Position numbers and translations under genes: made by a program | The notes under the pieces: model-generated | Told to the model about the DNA's origin: nothing | Databases searched by the model: none | Seen by the model: only the letters and a program-made list of their open reading frames with translations | DNA from: Deltaproteobacteria bacterium SG8_13 | Lineage (GTDB): Bacteria; Desulfobacterota; Desulfobacteria; Desulfobacterales; SG8-13 | NCBI GenBank assembly: GCA_001303025.1 | Contig: LJNK01000021.1 | Span: 1 to 47,362, forward strand | Direction of reading: 5' to 3' | Length of the DNA: 47,362 nucleotides | Shown here: positions 1 through 9,331 of the stretch, one piece after another | How the letters are laid out: every line of letters starts with the position of its first letter | How positions within the stretch are numbered: the first letter of the stretch is position 1

Positions 1-663
1 CAGTCCCCCGATGGACGTGCCATGGCCGCCGATGAATTTGGTGGCTGAGTGAACCACTATTGCAGCGCCGAACTCAAAGGGCCGCTGCAGGTACGGTGTC
101 GTAACGGTGTTATCCACCACCAGGGGGATACCGTTGCGTCGGCCGATTTCGGCGATGGCTTCCAGGTCGACGATTTCAAGCTTGGGATTGCCGAGCGTTT
201 CGACGAAAAACGCCTTCGTCTTGTCTGTGACCGCTTTCTCCCAACCATTCAGGTCATCGGGTGCGACGTATTTGACATCGATTCCGAGGTGCTTGAAGGT
301 ATGCGTAAACAGGCTCACCGTGCCACCGTAAAGATCCGTGGATGCAACGATTTCATCGCCGGCCGCGGCCAGGGTGAGAATGCTAAGGGTTTCGGCTGCC
401 TGTCCGGAGGAAACCGCCAGGGCCGCCGCTCCGTTCTCCAGCGCGGCAATCCGTTCTTCCAGAACAGCCGTGGTGGGATTCATGATACGGGTGTAAATGT
501 TACCGAATTTGCGCAGGCCGAACAGATCGGCTGCGTGTTGGGTGTCGTCAAAAGTGTATGAGGTTGTCTGGTAAATCGGAACCGCTCGAGATTTGGTTTC
601 CGGGTCTGGTTTGTGACCGGCATGAATCGCCTTGGTGGCGAAGCCGTTCGTTGCTTCACTCAT
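1..663 (-). CDS. metY: O-acetylhomoserine sulfhydrylase, 3' end outside window
   Basis: PLP enzyme of the Cys/Met metabolism family, expected to make homocysteine from O-acetylhomoserine and sulfide in the cytoplasm. The first 221 codons are present and the C-terminal half lies beyond base 1. The N-terminus carries the family pattern FATKAIHAG near residue 8, YTRIMNPTT near residue 58 and SSGQAAE near residue 84. The PLP lysine is K209 in [10 protein letters not shown]. The start at 663 is supported by GGAGGAGG eight bases upstream. It follows pgl on the same strand after a 169-base gap that holds a stem-loop, so it may be a separate unit. The FIGGHG stretch and N-terminus fit MetY better than MetB, but this cannot be settled from half a protein. 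Confidence 0.85.
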   Translation of the reverse strand, partial: MSEATNGFATKAIHAGHKPDPETKSRAVPIYQTTSYTFDDTQHAADLFGLRKFGNIYTRIMNPTTAVLEERIAALENGAAALAVSSGQAAETLSILTLAAAGDEIVASTDLYGGTVSLFTHTFKHLGIDVKYVAPDDLNGWEKAVTDKTKAFFVETLGNPKLEIVDLEAIAEIGRRNGIPLVVDNTVTTPYLQRPFEFGAAIVVHSATKFIGGHGTSIGGL

Positions 664-770
664 CGATATTCCTCCTCCTCCGACATCGGCTGCTGCCTGC
701 CGGGTGGGTGTGCGTTTATCAACTTACAAGATGTAGGAATTTAAACACTCTTTCGTGAATGTAAACCTGC

Positions 771-798
771 TCGGGCCTGCCAGCTTGGATCGGCCCGA
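771..798. other. Stem-loop between pgl and metY
   Basis: TCGGGCC at 771-777 pairs with GGCCCGA at 792-798 around a 14-base loop. It lies just after the pgl stop on the minus strand. There is no T-run on either side, so it is a weak candidate for a terminator or an RNA processing hairpin. Confidence 0.35.
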
Positions 799-832
799 CA
801 GCCCATCGTCATTTGATTTCGAACCTGCGGAG

Positions 833-1606
833 CTATTGCGCAAGCAGCGCAGCGGCCGCCCGGTCCAGAATCCAGCGCAGCTGACCTTTTACAGGTGTAA
901 TCCGGCTGGCGGGCAGTACGGCGGTTTCATCCGTCAAAACCGTTTTCACCACAGCGGCTTTGTCGCTGCCGGCCACTAGAAAGACAACGCTTCTGGCATG
1001 GTTCAGGACCGGTGCGCTCAGCGTCAGGCGGTGCACATCAGGCATGCCGCCCTTAATCGCCACCACCCAGGCCTGTGTGTCGAAGGCGCTTTGGTCTGCG
1101 GGAAATATAGAGGCGGTGTGGCCGTCCGTACCGATTCCCAGAATGATCAGGTCAAATACGGGAAAACCGCCCTCCGTATGAGTGAAAAAATCCTGAAGTT
1201 GTTTTTGATATGCTGATGCCGCGGACTGCGGCGTGCCGGACAGCGTCATCGGATGAATTTGCCCGGCGGGTATCGGTGCACCGTCGAGCAGGTCCTGCCG
1301 CGCCATGCCGAAGTTGCTGTCTGGGTGGTCAACGGGAACCAATCGTTCGTCCACCCAGAACAGATGCACGTGCGACCAGGGGATGTTGGATCGATATGGT
1401 TCGGTTGCCAGCAGCCGGTGCATGGCCCGGGGTGTCGAGCCGCCGGAGATTGCTGCGGCGAATCGCCCCCGGGCGGCAACGGCCTGCCGGGCAGCATCGC
1501 AGAAAGCCTCAGCCCCTTTCTCCGCCAGTTCAGGGGCGCTTTCAACCACTGTCGTTTTAACTTCTTGCACTACCCGACCTTTCGGATATGCGCCGTTTCC
1601 AAACAA
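833..1606 (-). CDS. pgl: 6-phosphogluconolactonase
   Basis: Hydrolyses 6-phosphogluconolactone to 6-phosphogluconate, the second oxidative pentose-phosphate step, in the cytoplasm. The 257-residue length is normal for the DevB/Pgl type. Visible family motifs are AISGGSTPRAMHRLL near residue 53, HLFWVDERLVP near residue 80 and DLIILGIGTDGHTASIFP near residue 150. The start is uncertain: a TTG at 1606 has AGGAG only two bases away, and an in-frame GTG at 1570 would remove 12 residues without touching the fold. It lies 91 bases after the transketolase stop, last in the gnd-zwf-tkt-pgl series. Confidence 0.9.
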   Translation of the reverse strand: MFGNGAYPKGRVVQEVKTTVVESAPELAEKGAEAFCDAARQAVAARGRFAAAISGGSTPRAMHRLLATEPYRSNIPWSHVHLFWVDERLVPVDHPDSNFGMARQDLLDGAPIPAGQIHPMTLSGTPQSAASAYQKQLQDFFTHTEGGFPVFDLIILGIGTDGHTASIFPADQSAFDTQAWVVAIKGGMPDVHRLTLSAPVLNHARSVVFLVAGSDKAAVVKTVLTDETAVLPASRITPVKGQLRWILDRAAAALLAQ

Positions 1607-1697
1607 GGCTCCTGGGGGTCGGTTTCCGGTTGAGCAGCCGGCAAGTCGCAGTCGATCGGCGCAGAGGATTAGGTGAATTTAGAAGCCCGGAAGTGGC

Positions 1698-3701
1698 TCA
1701 GCTCAGCAGCGCCAGTGCTTTCTGCACAACATTTTCCGCCGTGATGCCGAACTTTTCATACAGCACGCTGTAAGGAGCCGACGCACCAAAATGATCGATT
1801 CCGATTACAGCACCGGCTGATCCGACATAACGAGCCCATCCCTGCCGGCTGCCGGCTTCCACAGCCACCCGCACCGGGATATCGGGCGGGAGGACTTCCT
1901 GTCGGTATTCATTTGGCTGGGCGTCGAACAACTCCCAGCACGGCATGCTCACGACTCGCACGGCGATGTTGCGGTCGGACAGTTGCGATGCCGCTTTCAA
2001 GGCGATGTCGACTTCGGAGCCGCTGGCAATCAAAATGACCCGGGCGGGTTGCTGCTCGGGATCTTTCAAAATGTATCCACCGCGCATCAGTCTGTCCGCT
2101 GATGCCAGTGTTCCGCGATCTATGGTGGGCAGTGCCTGCCGGGTAAGCGACAGGGCAGTCGGGCCGTTTTTTCTGGCGAGCGCCGCTTTCCAGGCTTCTG
2201 CCGTTTCGTTGGCATCGCACGGCCGAATCACGGTCAGGTTGGGAATGGCGCGCAGTGATGCGAGATGCTCTACCGGTTGATGGGTGGGGCCGTCTTCTCC
2301 GAGACCGATGCTGTCGTGAGTGAACACATAGATGACCGGCAGCTTCATGAGCGCTGCCAGACGGATTGCCGGGCGCATGTAATCGGAAAAGACCAGAAAT
2401 GTCCCGCCATAGGGTCGCAGCCCCCCGTGCAGGGCCATGCCGTTGAGGATCGATCCCATGGCGTGCTCCCTTACGCCGAATCGCATGTTGCGCCCGCCGA
2501 ACCGTCCGGCCTGCATGTCCGTCTCACCGCTGATAATGGTTTTGTTCGACGGGGCCAGATCGGCCGAGCCGCCAATCAGGTTCGGTATCTGTTGAGCGAC
2601 GGCATTCAGGACCATGCCCGAAGCCACGCGGGTTGCCATTCCCTTGGGATCGGCCTCGAAGGTCGGAATATCCCGCATCCATCCGTCCGGCAATTGGCCG
2701 GAAATCCATCTCTGCAGGCCGGTTGCCAGATCGGGATGTGCCTGTTGATAATCTCTGAACATTTTCTGCCAGCGTCGCTCCAGCTGCGCCCCGCTTTCCA
2801 GGGCTTGACGAAACCGGTCGACGGCTTCACCCGGGAGATGGAAAGACGGTTGCTGCGGCCAGCCCAGATTCTGTTTGGTCAGCTTGATTTCCTCCGGGCC
2901 CAGTGGTTCCCCGTGAACACCGGCTGTGTCCTGCTTATTGGGGCTGCCGCAGCCGATGTGGGTTCGAACGGAAATCAGTGAGGGTCGCGAATCCTCCTGT
3001 TTTGCCGCTGTAAGGGCCGCTTCGATGGCCTGCAGGTCGTTGCCGTCTTCCACCTGTTGGACGTGCCACCTGTATGCTTCAAAGCGTGCCAGGCGGTCTT
3101 CGGTGAATGTGATGTCCGTGCCGCCTTCGATGGAGATGTGATTGTCGTCATACAGGCAGATCAGCTTGCCCAGAGCCAGGTGTCCCGCCAGCGATGCGGC
3201 TTCGTGAGAGAGGCCTTCCATAAGGTCTCCGTCGCTGACGATTCCGTAGGTGAAGTGATCGATGAGATTGAAACCGGGTCGATTAAATGTCGACGCCAGA
3301 AAGCGTTCGGCAATGGCCATGCCCACCCCGTTGGCAAATCCTTGCCCCAGGGGACCGGTGGTGGTTTCCACACCGGCCGTGATGCCGTATTCCGGATGTC
3401 CCGGTGTTCTGCTCTCCCACTGGCGGAAGTTTTGTATTTCTTCCAAGGGCAGATCGTAGCCGCTGAGATGCAGCAGGCTATATAGCAGCATGGAGCCGTG
3501 GCCGGCCGATAGGACGAATCGATCCCGATCGGGCCACCCCGGATTTGCCGGATTGTGACGCAGAAAGCGTGTCCAGAGTACATAGGCCATTGCGGCCGCA
3601 CCCATCGGCATTCCGGGATGTCCGGATTTGGCTTTTTCAACGCCGTCGGCAGACAGCATTCGGATCGTGTTAACGCACAGTTCATCGAGATTTGTGGTCA
3701 T
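1698..3701 (-). CDS. tkt: Transketolase
   Basis: Thiamine-diphosphate enzyme of the non-oxidative pentose-phosphate branch, moving two-carbon ketol units between sugar phosphates. It is 667 residues, full length for the family. The N-terminal domain has [11 protein letters not shown] and [11 protein letters not shown], the thiamine-diphosphate domain has GDGDLMEG-type residues written here as VSDGDLMEG, and the pyrimidine domain has FGVREHAMG and [20 protein letters not shown]. The ATG at 3701 was chosen because GAGGGG sits just before it; an upstream GTG at 3716 would overlap that ribosome binding site. It lies 100 bases after zwf on the same strand. Confidence 0.96.
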   Translation of the reverse strand: MTTNLDELCVNTIRMLSADGVEKAKSGHPGMPMGAAAMAYVLWTRFLRHNPANPGWPDRDRFVLSAGHGSMLLYSLLHLSGYDLPLEEIQNFRQWESRTPGHPEYGITAGVETTTGPLGQGFANGVGMAIAERFLASTFNRPGFNLIDHFTYGIVSDGDLMEGLSHEAASLAGHLALGKLICLYDDNHISIEGGTDITFTEDRLARFEAYRWHVQQVEDGNDLQAIEAALTAAKQEDSRPSLISVRTHIGCGSPNKQDTAGVHGEPLGPEEIKLTKQNLGWPQQPSFHLPGEAVDRFRQALESGAQLERRWQKMFRDYQQAHPDLATGLQRWISGQLPDGWMRDIPTFEADPKGMATRVASGMVLNAVAQQIPNLIGGSADLAPSNKTIISGETDMQAGRFGGRNMRFGVREHAMGSILNGMALHGGLRPYGGTFLVFSDYMRPAIRLAALMKLPVIYVFTHDSIGLGEDGPTHQPVEHLASLRAIPNLTVIRPCDANETAEAWKAALARKNGPTALSLTRQALPTIDRGTLASADRLMRGGYILKDPEQQPARVILIASGSEVDIALKAASQLSDRNIAVRVVSMPCWELFDAQPNEYRQEVLPPDIPVRVAVEAGSRQGWARYVGSAGAVIGIDHFGASAPYSVLYEKFGITAENVVQKALALLS

Positions 3702-3801
3702 CTGTCCCCCCCTCACTTCATTTGCCAGAGAAGTCTATTTCGGCCAATTCATCATCCGCATCGTTTGATTCCATACAGCGCCGCTGCCGGTTTGTCTACC
3801 G

Positions 3802-5355
3802 TTAAGATTCCACCAGCGCCGCTGCCTCCGGCGGTCCCCAGCTGCCTGCCTGGTAGAAATGCATCAGCGCTTCCGGATGGCGGCAGGTTTCGCAAGCGGT
3901 GAGAATCGGGGTCAGAAATGACCAGCACAATTCTACGGCATCCTGTCGCCAGAACAGCATCTGGTCGCCCAGCATGCAGTCAATCAGTACTTTTTCGTAG
4001 GCGTCCAGCATCATTTCCGTGCCTGCATGCTGGTAGTGAAAATCCATGGTAACCGAACGCAGGCACACGCGGGCGCCCGGTGTTTTGGTCTGGAAGGTCA
4101 AAGAAATATTTTCTTCGGGGGAAATACCGAGAATCAGTCGGTTGGGACGAATCGACTCTCCGAGCACGGGTCGGAACATCGAGTGGGGAACTTCTTTGAA
4201 CTGTATGGTAATCCGGGTGATTTTTTCGGCCAGCCGCTTGCCGGAGGTCAGGTAAAAGGGCACCCCCTGCCAGCGCCAGTTGTCCACATACACCCTCATC
4301 TTGGCATAGGTCGGTGTAATGGATTCTGGATGCACACCGGTTTCCTTACGGTAGGCGGGCACCGGCTTGCCGTCGATGACCCCGGCGGCGTACTGGCCCA
4401 GCACCAGCGACTTCTCCATCGAATCTGCGGGAAAAGCCCGCAGGGAACGAAACACCTTGACCCGCTCGTCGCGCACCCAGTCGGCTTCAAAACGCGACGG
4501 CGGTTCCATGGCCGTAAGGGCCAGCAACTGCAGCATGTGGTTTTGAAACATGTCCCGCAGCACCCCGGCCTGCTCGTAATATCCACTGCGGTGCTCGACG
4601 CCCAGTGTCTCTGTGGCCATGATGTCGATCGAATCGATGTAGCGGCGATTCCACAGCGGTTCGAAAATGGCGTTGGCAAAGCGAAACATCAATACGTTCT
4701 GCACGGTTTCCTTCGCCAAGTAGTGGTCGATTCGAAAGACCTGGTGTTCCGTAAAATAGCGGTGCAGGTTGCGATCCAGATTCTCGGCGGTTTTCAGGTC
4801 TCTGCCGAAGGGCTTCTCAACCACGAGTCGTGCCCAGCTGCCTCCCTGTTCGCGGTTCAGCCCGGCCTTGCCGATCATCTGGGCTACCGGTTCGTAAAGG
4901 GAAGGGGGAAGTGCCAGGTAAAATATTTTATTGCCCCGGGTGCTGTGCCGGCGGTCCAGTGAATCGATTCGCTGAGCCAGGCTGGCGTAGGTCTGCGGAT
5001 CGTCATAGACAATCGGCTGGTAATAGAGCTGACCGCGGAAGGTCTCCCACTGTTTTCGGTCCGATCCGTTGCGAAGCGTCAGGCCTGCCTCCAGGTGGTC
5101 CCGAAACTGCGGATCGTCCATCTGGGTGCGACCGCACCCGACAATGGCAAATGATTCCGGCAGACCCTGGCTGCGGTAAAGATTGAAAAGGGCGGGGATC
5201 AGCTTTCTTGCCGTAAGATCACCGGTGGCACCGAAGATGACAATAAGGCACGGGTCGCTGCGCTGCAAAATGGCACATTCATTCAGAGGAATCGACGGTT
5301 CGCCGGTACTAATGGTCACCAGCGGTTGTTTGCCTTTAGCGGTTTTATCGGCCAT
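3802..5355 (-). CDS. zwf: Glucose-6-phosphate 1-dehydrogenase
   Basis: Oxidises glucose 6-phosphate to 6-phosphogluconolactone and makes NAD(P)H, the entry step of the oxidative pentose-phosphate route. It is 517 residues. The nucleotide-binding motif is FGATGDLTARKLIPALF near residue 42. The substrate and catalytic motif RIDHYLAKE lies near residue 206. Further family blocks are VEKPFGRD and MFRFANAIFEPLWNRRYID. The ATG at 5355 follows AGGAAA at good spacing; an upstream in-frame start at 5409 has no such site and would add residues unlike the family. It is second in the gene run, 104 bases after gnd. Confidence 0.96.
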   Translation of the reverse strand: MADKTAKGKQPLVTISTGEPSIPLNECAILQRSDPCLIVIFGATGDLTARKLIPALFNLYRSQGLPESFAIVGCGRTQMDDPQFRDHLEAGLTLRNGSDRKQWETFRGQLYYQPIVYDDPQTYASLAQRIDSLDRRHSTRGNKIFYLALPPSLYEPVAQMIGKAGLNREQGGSWARLVVEKPFGRDLKTAENLDRNLHRYFTEHQVFRIDHYLAKETVQNVLMFRFANAIFEPLWNRRYIDSIDIMATETLGVEHRSGYYEQAGVLRDMFQNHMLQLLALTAMEPPSRFEADWVRDERVKVFRSLRAFPADSMEKSLVLGQYAAGVIDGKPVPAYRKETGVHPESITPTYAKMRVYVDNWRWQGVPFYLTSGKRLAEKITRITIQFKEVPHSMFRPVLGESIRPNRLILGISPEENISLTFQTKTPGARVCLRSVTMDFHYQHAGTEMMLDAYEKVLIDCMLGDQMLFWRQDAVELCWSFLTPILTACETCRHPEALMHFYQAGSWGPPEAAALVES

Positions 5356-5459
5356 GACAGTTTCCTGTAGACGACAGCTTCTGCAATTCGACGCAGACGT
5401 GCACCGCACGCCACCGGTGTCGATTGTGCCTGCGCTGATCTCCGATTGGCGGGGCGGTC

Positions 5460-6368
5460 TTATTTTTTCGTTTCCACTACTGCGTGACCACCGAATTCCC
5501 GTCGAAGGGCGGCCAGCACTCTTTCGGCAAACGGATCCTGCTGCCTGCTGCGAAACCGCCGCATCAGCGAAAGGGTGATCACTTCGGCCGGCACAGCGGT
5601 TTCGACAGCCTGCTGCACGGTCCAGCGGCCTTCACCGGAATCCTGCACAAAGCCATGGATGTCAGCCAGCTTTTCTTCCTTGCGAAACGCCTCTTCTGCC
5701 AGCTCCAGCAGCCAGGAGCGGATCACGCTTCCCTGATTCCACAGATGCGAGATGTCGGCATAGTTGAATGACGCGGCGTAGCGGGAAGCTTCCAGAATTT
5801 CGAACCCCTCACCGTAGGCTTGCATCATTGCGTACTCGATGCCGTTGTGGACCATTTTCACGAAGTGCCCGGCTCCGGTTTCCCCACAGTACAGATAGCC
5901 GTCTTGTGGTGCAAGCGATTTGAAGATGGGCTCCAGTGACTCGAACACGGCCCGGTCGCCGCCGACCATCGTGCAGTATCCGACCTGCAGGCCCCAGATG
6001 CCGCCGCTGACGCCGGCGTCCAGATAAGCAATGCCGGTGGGCTCCAGCTCCTTTGCCCGGCGGATGTCGTCCTTGTAGTAAGAGTTGCCCCCTTCGACGA
6101 TGACGTCACCGGCACTGAGCAGTTTTGTCAGCTGGGCGATGTGGGCGTCGATCACGGTGCCGGCCGGCAGCATCAACCAGAGGATCCGCGGTGGGTTCAG
6201 TTTGGCGGCCACCTCCTCAAGGGAGTAGGCTCCCTGGGCCCCCTCGGCTACCAGTTGTTCCGTCTTGTCGGGGCTTCGGTTGTATGCCACCACATCGTGC
6301 CCCCCCTGCATCAGTCGCCGGGCCATGTTCATACCCATTCTGCCCAGCCCGATCATTGCCAGTTTCAT
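5460..6368 (-). CDS. gnd: 6-phosphogluconate dehydrogenase, short type
   Basis: Oxidative decarboxylation of 6-phosphogluconate to ribulose 5-phosphate. The N-terminal Rossmann motif is MIGLGRMGMNMARRL. Substrate-binding blocks are GGNSYYKDD near residue 94, DAGVSGGIWGLQVGYCTMVGG near residues 117-137 and the catalytic HFVKMVHNGIEYAMMQAYGEG near residue 168. At 302 residues it belongs to the short GndA/YqeC-like class, often NAD-linked, and lacks the long C-terminal tail of the E. coli Gnd form. The start has GGAGGAAAA upstream. It is the first sugar-phosphate gene of the run and lies 81 bases after the helicase stop on the same strand. Confidence 0.94.
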   Translation of the reverse strand: MKLAMIGLGRMGMNMARRLMQGGHDVVAYNRSPDKTEQLVAEGAQGAYSLEEVAAKLNPPRILWLMLPAGTVIDAHIAQLTKLLSAGDVIVEGGNSYYKDDIRRAKELEPTGIAYLDAGVSGGIWGLQVGYCTMVGGDRAVFESLEPIFKSLAPQDGYLYCGETGAGHFVKMVHNGIEYAMMQAYGEGFEILEASRYAASFNYADISHLWNQGSVIRSWLLELAEEAFRKEEKLADIHGFVQDSGEGRWTVQQAVETAVPAEVITLSLMRRFRSRQQDPFAERVLAALRREFGGHAVVETKK

Positions 6369-6449
6369 TTTTTTCCTCCGGAATACGGTTCTTTGTTAGA
6401 TTCATCACATTACATGGTGCCGGTCGCGGATTTGTCAATGCCGGGCGCC

Positions 6450-7820
6450 CTAGTTTTTGTAGACTCTCTTGCGTGCATTGGCTGCATTGACCAGCGGCTG
6501 CACGTGGATGTCGATGTAGTCGAACACACGGGCAAACGCCTTCCCCGGCGCCGGCCGCAGAATTCGTCCCAGGTATTGAATCACCCGACCGCTGAAACGC
6601 ACCGGGGTGGCCAGAAACAGGGTCGTGAGATCACGACAGTCGAAACCTTCTCCGATCAGTTGCCCGGTGGCGACCAGTACCCTGGCGTCCCCCCGGCGGA
6701 TGCGCTGCACCGCTTCCTGACGCTGCTCGATGCTCAGGTCCCCGGTGAGCAGCTCGGCTGCAACCTTGTGTCGGTAGGTCAACAGGGCATGCAGGGTTTG
6801 GCAGTGTTTTTTGCGATCCGAAAGTATCAGACAGATCCCGCTTTGGCGCTCGGTTTCGCCGGCCACATCGGAAGCGATCAGGCGGTTTCGCTCGTCATCG
6901 GCCGTCAGCTCGGAAAGCATCTTGCTATAATCGTTGACCGGATCGTAAAACGGCTTGAAGTCGGTTTCACGAAAAATGACTTCGGCCGGCAGCACGTTGC
7001 CCGATTCCACCAGTCGGACTTTATCCACCCGGTGGTGCACGTCGCCCAGGTGCCAGAAGATCAAACGGGAGAGCTGGTCCCTGCGGTAAGGAGTTGCCGA
7101 GAGCCCCAGCATGAACCGTGAATCGAACTCGGCCACGGCTTCTGTGAACGTGCGGCTCGGTGTCCGATGGCATTCGTCCACAATGAGATGCCCGACTTTC
7201 GGCGCTACCTCATCGGCACATTTGTATAGCGACTGGACCAGTGCGACGGTTATTTTCTCACCGATTTGTTTTTTCCCCCCCCCGATGGTGCCGATCTGCC
7301 CGGCGCTGGAGCCCAGAAAATAACCGATGCGTTCCACCCACTGCTGTGCCAGGTCCTTGGTGTGGACAACCACCAGGGTCGGCTGCAGGCGCTGGGCCGC
7401 CAGATAGAGTGCCATGACGGTTTTGCCGGATCCGGTCGGCGAACAAAGCGTGCCGAACTCTTTGCCGCCCATTTCGTCTACCGCCTGCTGCTGAAAAGGC
7501 TGGAGGGTGCCGCTGAAACAGAAATCCACCGGCGGCAGACTTCGCCGCTGATCATCGATAGTGAACCGGACTGCCTGCCGGTGGCATAAATCGATCAGCT
7601 GCCGGATATATCCCCGGGGGATGATGAGGGCGTCGCCGCGAAGCCGATGATAATACCTCAGCTGCCGGGTAACGCCGCGATTCCAGCGGCCCATGCGTTT
7701 GTTTTCGAGATATTTGGGATTCGGAAACTGCAGGCGGTCGACTAACAGATCCCGCAGCCGGGACGGGACGGCCGTCAACCGAAGATGATTTTTGATGGTA
7801 ATTACCAACCGCGACCTCAC
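6450..7820 (-). CDS. SF2 DEAD/DEAH-type helicase
   Basis: Probable ATP-dependent DNA or RNA helicase of superfamily 2. A unique N-terminal segment of about 105 residues precedes the motor. Motif I is SPTGSGKT near residue 129, motif II is DECH in LIVDECHRTPS, motif III is GLSATPYR, motif V is VLVATGQLIGEGFD and motif VI is RVIQYLGRILRPAPGK. The layout resembles the XPB/RadD-like and ResIII helicases, but the substrate cannot be read from sequence. The GTG at 7820 overlaps the stop of a small upstream ORF. A TTG at 7808 has GAGG six bases upstream and may be the real start. It precedes the pentose-phosphate genes on the same strand with no visible functional link. Confidence 0.85.
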   Translation of the reverse strand: MRSRLVITIKNHLRLTAVPSRLRDLLVDRLQFPNPKYLENKRMGRWNRGVTRQLRYYHRLRGDALIIPRGYIRQLIDLCHRQAVRFTIDDQRRSLPPVDFCFSGTLQPFQQQAVDEMGGKEFGTLCSPTGSGKTVMALYLAAQRLQPTLVVVHTKDLAQQWVERIGYFLGSSAGQIGTIGGGKKQIGEKITVALVQSLYKCADEVAPKVGHLIVDECHRTPSRTFTEAVAEFDSRFMLGLSATPYRRDQLSRLIFWHLGDVHHRVDKVRLVESGNVLPAEVIFRETDFKPFYDPVNDYSKMLSELTADDERNRLIASDVAGETERQSGICLILSDRKKHCQTLHALLTYRHKVAAELLTGDLSIEQRQEAVQRIRRGDARVLVATGQLIGEGFDCRDLTTLFLATPVRFSGRVIQYLGRILRPAPGKAFARVFDYIDIHVQPLVNAANARKRVYKN

Positions 7821-8005
7821 TGATTATCGATGATATCGGGGATTTCAAATGCAATGTAATAGAAGATGGCGCCTGCGGCGTCAAGCAGTTCGCCGGCGTT
7901 GAGTCCGTCTGTATGGAATTTGAATTCCCCCGGTGATTGTGATAGCAGGATATAACCCCTGCCGAAGCCGACATGGCGCGGATGTCGACTTTGTCTGCCA
8001 TACAC
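7817..8005 (-). CDS. Small hypothetical protein, uncertain
   Basis: This 62-codon frame fills the gap between the helicase and the divergent kinase gene, and its TGA overlaps the helicase GTG as GTGA. The C-terminal 45 residues (LNAGELLDAAGAIFYYIAFE and the following IPDIIDNQ) look protein-like, with a hydrophobic stretch. I do not recognise the family. The start is weak: GTG at 8005 has no ribosome binding site and the first 15 residues are arginine/histidine-rich and look untranslated. A CTG after AGGGG, or a frameshift joined to the ATG at about 8001 in another frame, are alternatives. Confidence 0.3.
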   Translation of the reverse strand: MYGRQSRHPRHVGFGRGYILLSQSPGEFKFHTDGLNAGELLDAAGAIFYYIAFEIPDIIDNQ

Positions 8006-8044
8006 GCCGGAGCGAATCCGGGAGCAAAAGCCTGGAGTAACGCC

Positions 8045-9307
8045 ATGGCCGCAAAGCCTACCGACAAAAAGCTGACCGATGAAGTCAAGGAGCTACGGAA
8101 ACAACTTTTGCACTGTTCCCGACTCGAGGTAAAACATCGAGAACTGAAGCAGGAAGTTGAGGCTCTGCAGGTGAAACTGGAGCGGCACCTGCGTTCGCAA
8201 GAGGCACTGGCTCGCAGTGAGCGAAAGTATCGCATGCTCTTTAACGCCGCCCGGGACAGCGCGCTGGTGCTCGATGCCGAAGGCAGGATTATCGACGTCA
8301 GCCAGGGCGCCGAGAAGCTCTACGGCCGTTCGGCCGAAGATATGCTGGGCCGGAAGATGGCGGACTTCATCGCCCCTTCCTGCGCCAGCCTATACCGGGA
8401 ACGATTCTCCGGATTCAGGCAACTGCAGGACGCCGACGAGGAGATACAGGTTTTACGCCGGGATGGCAGCACTGTTGATGTCTGGTGCAAGTGCACTCCG
8501 TACACCGATAAAGATGGCTGTTTCGATGGTGTCCTGGTGTTTGACCGCGAGATTACCGGCATCAAGCTGTTGCGCGAACAGCTGATCCGCTCCGAACGCC
8601 TGGCTGCCACGGGTCAACTGGCAGCTTCCATAGCCCACGAGATCAATTCGCCGCTGCAGGGAGTCATCGGGCTGATCGACGTGATGAAAAAGACCCATGG
8701 CACCGACCAGAAGCTGCAGAAAAATCTTTCCCTGCTCGAGGGTGCTTTCGACAGCATACGCAAAACCGTCAAAAACCTGCTCGATTTGAACCGTCCCGGC
8801 AAGCACGTTATGCAGACGGTCGACATCAATCGGGTTGTCAAGGACACTCTCGCGTTGATGCGCAGTGACCTGAAAAAAAAGAAGGTCCACCATCGATTGG
8901 AGCTGGATCAGCAACTGCCGGGTATAACCGGGACACCCCAGCAAATCAGCCAGGTCATTATGAACCTGGTAAACAACGCTGTCGAAGCGATCAGCGGATC
9001 GGTTGCTATCGACGGAAACAGAGCAGTGTCGTATCCGGAAGGTGAAATCACCTTCCGGACCTATCGACGCGACAACCATGTAGTGATCGAAGTTTCGGAC
9101 AACGGCCCCGGAATCGCCGAGGAAGACCTGCAACATATTTTTGACCCTTTTTATACCAGCAAGAAAAAGCTGGGTATGGGGGTCGGACTGTCGATCTGCC
9201 ACGGCATCATCGAAGAGTACCACGGTACCATTAAAGCCCGCAATGCCGCTGGAGGAGGGGCTGTGTTGACCGTTGAGCTGCCGGTGTCGGTAAAGTCCGG
9301 GAAATAA
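8045..9307 (+). CDS. PAS-domain sensor histidine kinase
   Basis: Soluble sensor kinase of 420 residues with no membrane segment, so it should sense a cytoplasmic cue. An N-terminal coiled coil (residues 8-55) leads into one PAS domain (about 60-180), a HisKA domain with the phospho-histidine H198 in SIAHEINSPLQG, and an ATPase domain with the N box NLVNNAVEAI, G1 VSDNGPGIAEEDL, F box IFDPFYTSKK and G2 GMGVGLSICHGI. The start at 8045 has GGAG seven bases upstream; an in-frame start at 7973 lacks one. The radical SAM gene follows after 24 bases and is likely co-transcribed. No response regulator is adjacent, so its partner is unknown. Confidence 0.92.
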   Translation: MAAKPTDKKLTDEVKELRKQLLHCSRLEVKHRELKQEVEALQVKLERHLRSQEALARSERKYRMLFNAARDSALVLDAEGRIIDVSQGAEKLYGRSAEDMLGRKMADFIAPSCASLYRERFSGFRQLQDADEEIQVLRRDGSTVDVWCKCTPYTDKDGCFDGVLVFDREITGIKLLREQLIRSERLAATGQLAASIAHEINSPLQGVIGLIDVMKKTHGTDQKLQKNLSLLEGAFDSIRKTVKNLLDLNRPGKHVMQTVDINRVVKDTLALMRSDLKKKKVHHRLELDQQLPGITGTPQQISQVIMNLVNNAVEAISGSVAIDGNRAVSYPEGEITFRTYRRDNHVVIEVSDNGPGIAEEDLQHIFDPFYTSKKKLGMGVGLSICHGIIEEYHGTIKARNAAGGGAVLTVELPVSVKSGK

Positions 9308-9331
9308 TCACACCGCAAAGAAGACGATGCC

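Noticed and set aside
664..770. SAM riboswitch before metY
   Set aside because: The leader is short and I cannot build the conserved stems or core of any SAM riboswitch class.
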